NCBI RefSeq assembly: GCF_023856365.1
Contig: NC_064540.1
Span: forward strand, 9,515,691-9,579,690
Length of the DNA stretch: 64,000 nucleotides
Source of the DNA: Brienomyrus brachyistius
Lineage: Eukaryota; Chordata; Actinopteri; Osteoglossiformes; Mormyridae
Direction of reading: 5' to 3'
Shown: in pieces, positions 58,240 to 64,000 of the stretch
Layout: each line of letters opens with the position of its first letter
How positions within the stretch are numbered: the first letter of the stretch is position 1
Program-made: the position numbers and the translations under genes
Notes under the pieces: model-generated
The model's input: only the letters and a program-made list of their open reading frames with translations
What the model was told of the DNA's origin: nothing
The model's database searches: none

Positions 58240-58620
58240 ACTTGGCATAGCCCCCGTACAGCAGGTCCCTGCACCCTGGCACGCCTTCCCACCCCAGCTT
58301 ATCCCCCATCCCTGCACTGCCGGCACACCCTTGGTTCCTGGCAGGTCCCCCCACCTCTGGTACACCCCCCCCACCCCAGCACGTCCTGCACCCTCGGCAC
58401 ACCCCCCCCAAGCCTGGCACATCCCCTACTCCCAGCATGCCCCCCAGTCCTGGCACACCCCCCCATCCATGGCAGGTCCCCCCCACCTCTGGTACACCCT
58501 GCCCCCCCCCACCCCCACCTTGGCACGTCCCACACCCCTTGCACGCCCTCCATCCCTGGCAGATCCCCCCTCCCTGGCACGCGCCCCCCCCTCGCACCCT
58601 TGCCACAATCCTGGTTTGTC
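58240..58620. repeat. C-rich irregular minisatellite
   Basis: Repeats of CTGGCACACCCCCC-, CTGGCAGGTCCCCC- and CTGGTACACCCC-like units. Long proline- or glycine-rich open frames on both strands are artefacts. Confidence 0.85.
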
Positions 58621-60164
58621 TCAGCGAGCGTTACCAGCCTCCTTCCCTTTACCCAATTTGCTCCTTCACTCTCCTCTCCACCTCTTTCTTCTGCCAATCC
58701 CCAAGCCCACTAAACATGCCTAGCCTGCCTCTCACTCTCTCCTCCTACCCCCTCAGCACTGCACAGTAATCCCTGCTCACTAATATCCTAGGTCTGTAAT
58801 CCAGGATCACACTCTCTATCTATAAGAGCTCATACGGGACTGAGCGTCAGGCCAGCAGACTCTTTACCCTTAAGTTGAAATGGTCAATCCTGATAAGCAA
58901 TTTTCCCAGCTGCCTCCATCACACGCTGGGTATCCTTTGGATTCTGGCATCCATCCATGCATCACACTTCACCTGGATCATAGGGAACAGAAGCTCACCT
59001 TCACTGGGGGAAGAAGAGGTCGCCTTGTACACACTGGCAGTTTGCCTCTAGGGGTTAGGTGAACTGCAGCTTAACTGTGGCCTGTAACTCCCCAGTGAAA
59101 GTACAATCAAAAGGCAGGATTTGCCTCTGAATAGCTCTATACAAAGGCTTCTGCTATCAAAGAGCCAACAAAATCCAGAGGACTGATGCGCTGTGAATGT
59201 CCTTTAAACGGTACTATTATTATGGTTTATTACACTGAACTGTACGCTGTCAATATTCCATTAGATATGGCTGTGCCACCCAGACGGACCCCCCCCCCCC
59301 CCCACAAATGGCATGGCTGATGCTGTCGCATCAGAATTATGCTAAAATGCGGAAGTAAAACAAGGATGAACGGTTTTTGGAGAGTCTCTCACCACACACA
59401 CACACACATACACACACACACACACTATGACTCCTCTCAGAAACTCAGAAGGTCTGGATGACATCCACCACAGGTGTCTGGCATCTATTTTCCTACATTC
59501 AATGGATCAACTGAGCGGTGATAAAATAAAACAGAGCCTCACAGAAACGTCCTCCCTTCATCTAGACTGTTTACTGCCCGCGTCTTCACAAAACTGGTGG
59601 TGAAGCCACATTATGTGCTCCATGCTGGTCCATAAATTCCTGGAGATGGCAGCCAAATGTCTGCAGGTCCAAATTCCTACTGTTCCTTAGGGGGTGACCG
59701 GTCAGAGATGCGCACAGGTCCGGCTGTGTCTCAGTCTCTTGGTATGATTGAGTACATAAAGCAAAGAACTTGGTAGGACGAGGCCAGCTGCACAGCATTT
59801 TGTTCAGCATGCATAAACAAACCAGCATGACAATTAAGTTGTTTATTGGTGTGTTTCGGTTTCTGGCATAAATATCGCACCCAAAAAAATTCTGTATATT
59901 TATTGGGGACTGTTTTTCCATTTTTTGCTGTTGCTTAGTTATAAAATTATATCTGCTACACCTTGATGAGGGCTTTTGGCATAACACACTCATAAATAAG
60001 GACACAGCACCATTGTTCCAATAAGGTGGAGAAATCTGGGGTCGAAGGAAATGTAGGGGTCAGTCTCGGAGTGGGTACCCTAACTGGTGCCAGTTATACT
60101 GCTGTAAGGTGAGCGCAAGATATCCCTTCCCCATTCAAGGGTACCATTATTCTGGAGATTAGAT

Positions 60165-60625
60165 TCCCTATGAGTTTCTTGGCTAAGTGGGTAATCCATG
60201 ACAGGAAAATGAGGAAGGTGGGTGATCCTTGAAAGGATGATGAGTGAAGTTACTGGGTAATCCATGACAGGATGATGAGTAAGATCGGTGGGTGATCCTT
60301 GACAAAAAGATAAGTAAAGTTAGTGGGGCATCCTTGACAGGGTGAGGAAGAAGGTTGGTGGATGATCCTTGAGAGGAAGATAATTAAAGTTGTTGGGTGA
60401 TCCTTGACAGGAAGATGAGTGAGGTTGGTGGGTCATCCTTGATATGAAGATAAGTATGGTGGGTGAGTGATTCTTCAGGAAGATGAGTAAAGTATGTGAG
60501 TAATCCTTGAGAGGAAGATGAGTGAGGTGGGTGGGTGATCCTTAACAGGAGGATAAATAAAGTTCATGGGTGATCCTTGACAGGAAGATGAGTGAGGTGG
60601 GTGGGTGATCCTTGACAAGAGTAGG
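60165..60625. repeat. 34-36-bp minisatellite
   Basis: About twelve units of the GGTGATCCTTGACAGGAAGA TGAGTGAGGTGGGT type, with length and sequence variants. Confidence 0.9.
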
Positions 60626-62734
60626 GTTTTGGCTTTGTGTGACAAGATTTTTGGATAAGCTGAACAATTTGAAATCCGAAACTACAAGAACCTTCTGTGT
60701 CCACACATGCTGGCTCTTAGCTACTCTGTGGTTTTTGTGATTCCTTATTCCATTCCTTAATCCACAGAAACAGCATCTGAGCAGGTTTACAGCAACACCT
60801 GTGGTCCTGCTCCCACATCTGCTAAGGAGGCCTGTTCGGGGACTTTGAAGAGGACTTCCTCTCTTGCTCTCGGTGACACATGACATAATGTGAAGCAAAT
60901 CACATGTGTGGTGAACACGACACACCAGCAAGCCCTGCTCCAAATTGGTCCACAAGCACTTCTTCCAGCGAGCTGCAATACTGAAGATGGCACTATCCGT
61001 ACCATCATTCGCAGTGTGCCATTTTTTTGTGGCAGCATCATGATGAGGGATGACCTACTTACAGCAGCTGGGGTGCGGGGAGACAAGGGCTCTGGGGCTG
61101 TAAGGACCTGTGGAAGGACAGCAACACCCCTTGCTGTTCCCCTCTCACAACCCGCCAGTTCTCTCATGGGTGGGATGGGTGGAGAGTCTCCTCAGGGTTT
61201 TACAGTCGGAGGCTATCAGCCTATCAGACCTCACTTTCGCTGGCATTTGAAGAACCATCACCACACCCAAGATCAGCTGCTGGCCGGATTTGAATGGATC
61301 CCCAGGCAGACATGTGGCTCAGCTCTGGTGTGTGTCAGGGACTCCCTGACGGGCACAGGCACGGGATGGCCTCATGAAGACGTTGTTGTGTATTCCGCAG
61401 CCATGGCACGTTAACAGCTGGAAAATTATGTACCCCCTCCCACTCACCTCCAATAGCAGGCCAACAGCACTTAACAGTCGCCACTTAACTGCTGCAGCTG
61501 AATATCGGTTGGAAACTGCACAAGCCTCTTACGGTGCCGTGTAGAACACTAATCAGTGTCAACACTGCTCGACACTGAAAAACAGGTTACAGCCAGCAAG
61601 CCTTCCACTCTGTTTTAATTCCACTTTTACATGGCAAATCCAGCATACGTCTTTCCCAAAGCATTTGTGCCAGGTTACTTTAGACAAATGACTAATCCAG
61701 AAACACTATTATAATTTGTGGGAACAAAATGAAATGCACATGTAGGTGCATGGAAATGCACATGTAGGACTATGCAAAGGGAATACCAGCTTGGCTTGGG
61801 TTTGACAAACAGAGCTCAGTACCTAGCAGATCAAATGTGTAAAATGAAAGTGTCAGACTGGAAGTCATACTGGGTGTTTCCACATTTTCCAGTCAGCCTG
61901 ATCCATCTCCTCTTCTTCACATGAATATCTGTTCAGACTGTAGAAGCTCTGCGTTTCCTGTCCCCCTCTTTCATTATTTGTTAATGGAGTCGCTCTCTGC
62001 TCTGTGTTTGAGAAGCAGCCTCCCTCCCCAGCCTGGGATCTCCCTTGAGATCACAGAGCTAGTTTGCTGCGAACCAGAAAGCAAAGGCTAGGGTCACCTG
62101 AGGACCGTGGGCCAGCGAGAACAGGAGGAGCGGTAACAGCCAGGAGGAGATCGGCGCGAGTGATTTCACACTCCCAGCCCAATATGCATGGTTGCATTTT
62201 CCTTCAAAGCCACAGGATCCTAGGTGCATAATCGGGGGAGCCGGTGGACCTACCCTCCGCACTGCAGTGGCTCTCCAGGGTGAAGCCTGTGTAGCTACCT
62301 GCTCTCCAGATGCCTCCACTGTGCCAGTTAACGCTGGGGGGGTGGTAACCCTCAATTGTCATGCTGACAGATTCTTACTATGCGCGTCTTAATTACAGAG
62401 GAGCCTCAGATTTCACAGAGAGTGGCTCATTTTCTCCCAGGACCCAAGAGTCCTCAGCTCACATTATAATATCAGTAGGGGCGGGGCACTCTGATGGTGA
62501 TGGGGGGAGGGTGAAATATTCATCACAATCATATCACCCTTAAAATGTCAGTTCATTGTTAACAGCACAACATCCAGAGTCAGACAATCAGGACTCAGGC
62601 TTCAGAAGAACCTTAAAACATCTCCAGCAAGACCTCACCATTCATCACCTGACATGACACAGGCAGAGCAGATGTGCTAGTGGGGAGAGACCTGGCGAGG
62701 AGCAGATGGCCTGCAGCACAGTGAGCAAACCTGG

Positions 62735-62898
62735 GGCCTGTACTACGAAGCAGGGTTACTGGCTTAGGGTAACTTGTCGGATTTAAGGTACCACAGTTTA
62801 AATGGACTTCATATTCGTTCGCTTACATTTTGCCCAGACTACCTTAAATCCGACAAGTTACCCTGATAAGCCAGTGACCCCGCTTCGTAGTACAGGCC
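62735..62898. mobile_element. Hairpin MITE, 164 bp
   Basis: The two arms (about 55 bp each) start GGCCTGTACTACGAAGC and are inverted copies with few mismatches and a 3-base indel. They are separated by a ~50-bp loop. It is like the Angel-type hairpin elements of fish; the family name is uncertain. No clear target duplication. Confidence 0.75.
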
Positions 62899-63082
62899 AC
62901 AGGAGTGTAGTAAGCAAACCTGGAGCACAGTTTGTAAACATGGAGCGTAGTGAGTAGACCTGGAGCACTGCAAGCAAACCTGCAGCATAGTTTATAAGCC
63001 TGGAACGTAGTAAGCAAACCTAGAGCGTAGTAAGCAAACCTGGAGCACAGTTTGGAAACATGGAGTATAGTGAGAAAACCTG

Positions 63083-63225
63083 GAGGGAAAAGCCGAATGT
63101 CTTTATTATCCATGTAACTTAAGCCATATGAAAGGATTGTCCAATAGCAATGTCACTCACCTCCCCTTCTATCGGACAGTTATCATGTTTGGCTTAAGTT
63201 ATCCAGCTAACTGGGAAATCCTGCC
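63083..63225. mobile_element. Second hairpin MITE, about 143 bp
   Basis: The minus strand begins GGCAGGATTTCCCAGTTAGC and contains GGATAACTTAAGCC, inverted at the left as GTAACTTAAGCC. Arms are more diverged than in the 62735 element, and the left end is poorly defined. Confidence 0.55.
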
Positions 63226-64000
63226 TTGTAGAATACTCCCCTCTAGTGTAGTGTGTAAATCTGGAGTGTAATTTGTTAATGTGAAGCACAGTGAGTAAAC
63301 CTGGAGCATATCTTGCTGTGACGGCGCAGTGTAACCCTGCCAGAGTGAGTACTGGCTGCATGCAGGGTCATAAACAAGAGAACTACTTGGCTTTTGCAGG
63401 ACAGGAAGTAGCTGTGAGAAAGGCACGATGCACATCTCGTAACCGCACAGGAAGTGAATTATGAGCCATTCCCTGTCCCGGCCCTCGATCCGCTTAGCAG
63501 CAGCAAGACGAGGGCTGGGCCTTTCCTTGCGTTCTCAGATTCCTGGTCAACGTCCGGGATCTATGCCAATGCGATTATGGCCATTATTCTATTACCGCTG
63601 AAACCAAAATGCGGAGCCATCCGGGGGGGGGGGGCAGATAATGGCGTGGCTGGGCATGTCCGGGCCCCGCTGCACCCTGGACCCTGTCTCCCTAGTTCCC
63701 CCCCCATCCAGAGAAATGACGTACAAATGCCTGAGTCCTACTGCGTTTATGGGATATCTTTATGGGATATGCCAGGCCAGACATCGTACTGTAAGACACT
63801 GAGACATATCTGGAGGGTCTCCCTGAGCCCACAAAAGATAGGTCTGCATTTTTTAGCTAAAAAAAAAGCTCAATTTACCTCCTGACATTTACAGGCACAA
63901 CCTGTAATGAAACTCACTGAAATTACAGCGCCATCAATTAAAAGTATATATCTCCACTGACTGCCATCTCATATAAATCAAATTCTGGCTGCACCGTCTA

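Larger units (their letters stand above)
62700..63320. repeat. Minisatellite interrupted by two hairpin MITEs
   Basis: Units such as GTAGTAAGCAAACCTGGAGC and AGTGAGTAAACCTGGAGCAT occur at about 62712-62734, 62905-63082 and 63240-63312, on both sides of each MITE. The array is older than at least one insertion. Confidence 0.8.
52933..64000. other. Upstream of lime1: non-coding and repeats
   Basis: No confident coding exon. The human neighbour ZGPAT is not visible. One or more noncoding lime1 leader exons may lie here. The region holds CA repeats (52945-52965, 59397-59425), a CR1-like LINE end, three minisatellites, two hairpin MITEs and otherwise unique AT-rich DNA at about 54.6-58.2 and 61.4-62.7 kb. 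Confidence 0.6.

Noticed and set aside
53000..64000. zgpat, expected next to lime1 from human synteny
   Set aside because: I saw no CCCH finger, tudor-like or G-patch motif on either strand; it probably lies outside the window or has moved.

Overview
The window is ordinary vertebrate nuclear DNA, almost certainly from a ray-finned (teleost) fish. It has split genes with GT/AG junctions, many di- to pentanucleotide microsatellites, long minisatellites, poly(G)/poly(C) runs and relics of typical fish transposons (CR1-like LINE, PIF/Harbinger, Tigger-like, hairpin MITEs, a SINE-like repeat). I see no tRNA, rRNA, CRISPR or prokaryote-type operon. The exact species cannot be named from the sequence.

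Three protein-coding genes were rebuilt exon by exon, with splice phases that agree at every junction. (1) zbtb46, plus strand, coding exons 10479-19357, 501 aa: BTB/POZ domain plus two C2H2 zinc fingers. (2) slc2a4rg (GLUT4 enhancer factor / HDBP1 family), minus strand, nine coding exons 39575-24194, 493 aa: one C2H2 finger and a C-terminal C-clamp. (3) lime1 (LCK-interacting transmembrane adaptor, PAG/LIME type), minus strand, six coding exons 52932-43459, 544 aa: transmembrane segment, CxxC palmitoylation motif and many phosphotyrosine motifs. The order and relative orientation (LIME1 and SLC2A4RG codirectional, ZBTB46 convergent) is the same as on human 20q13.33, which supports the identifications.

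Layout: 1-4.4 kb is upstream sequence with minisatellites. 4.4-4.7 kb is a candidate zbtb46 promoter and noncoding first exon. A TATA-containing second candidate promoter lies at 9.8-9.9 kb. zbtb46 introns hold 26/27-bp and 38-bp minisatellites. 19.4-22.6 kb is the probable zbtb46 3' UTR, ending near a palindromic, two-way AATAAA signal shared with the convergent slc2a4rg. A 51-bp minisatellite at 23.8-24.2 kb is built from the slc2a4rg stop-codon region. slc2a4rg intron 2 carries a nested transposon (a Tigger-type MITE inside a PIF/Harbinger relic). The slc2a4rg promoter, with CCAAT and CACGTG boxes, is at 39.8-39.9 kb. 40-43.4 kb is intergenic. lime1 fills 43.4-52.9 kb, and 53-64 kb is lime1 upstream sequence with a CR1-like LINE remnant, minisatellites and two hairpin MITEs.

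The three genes do not form a pathway. zbtb46 and slc2a4rg are transcriptional regulators and lime1 is a lymphocyte signalling adaptor. I found no evidence of a new biological system. The most interesting features are gene/repeat interplay: coding or splice-site DNA turned into tandem arrays, nested transposons, and signals at convergent gene ends.
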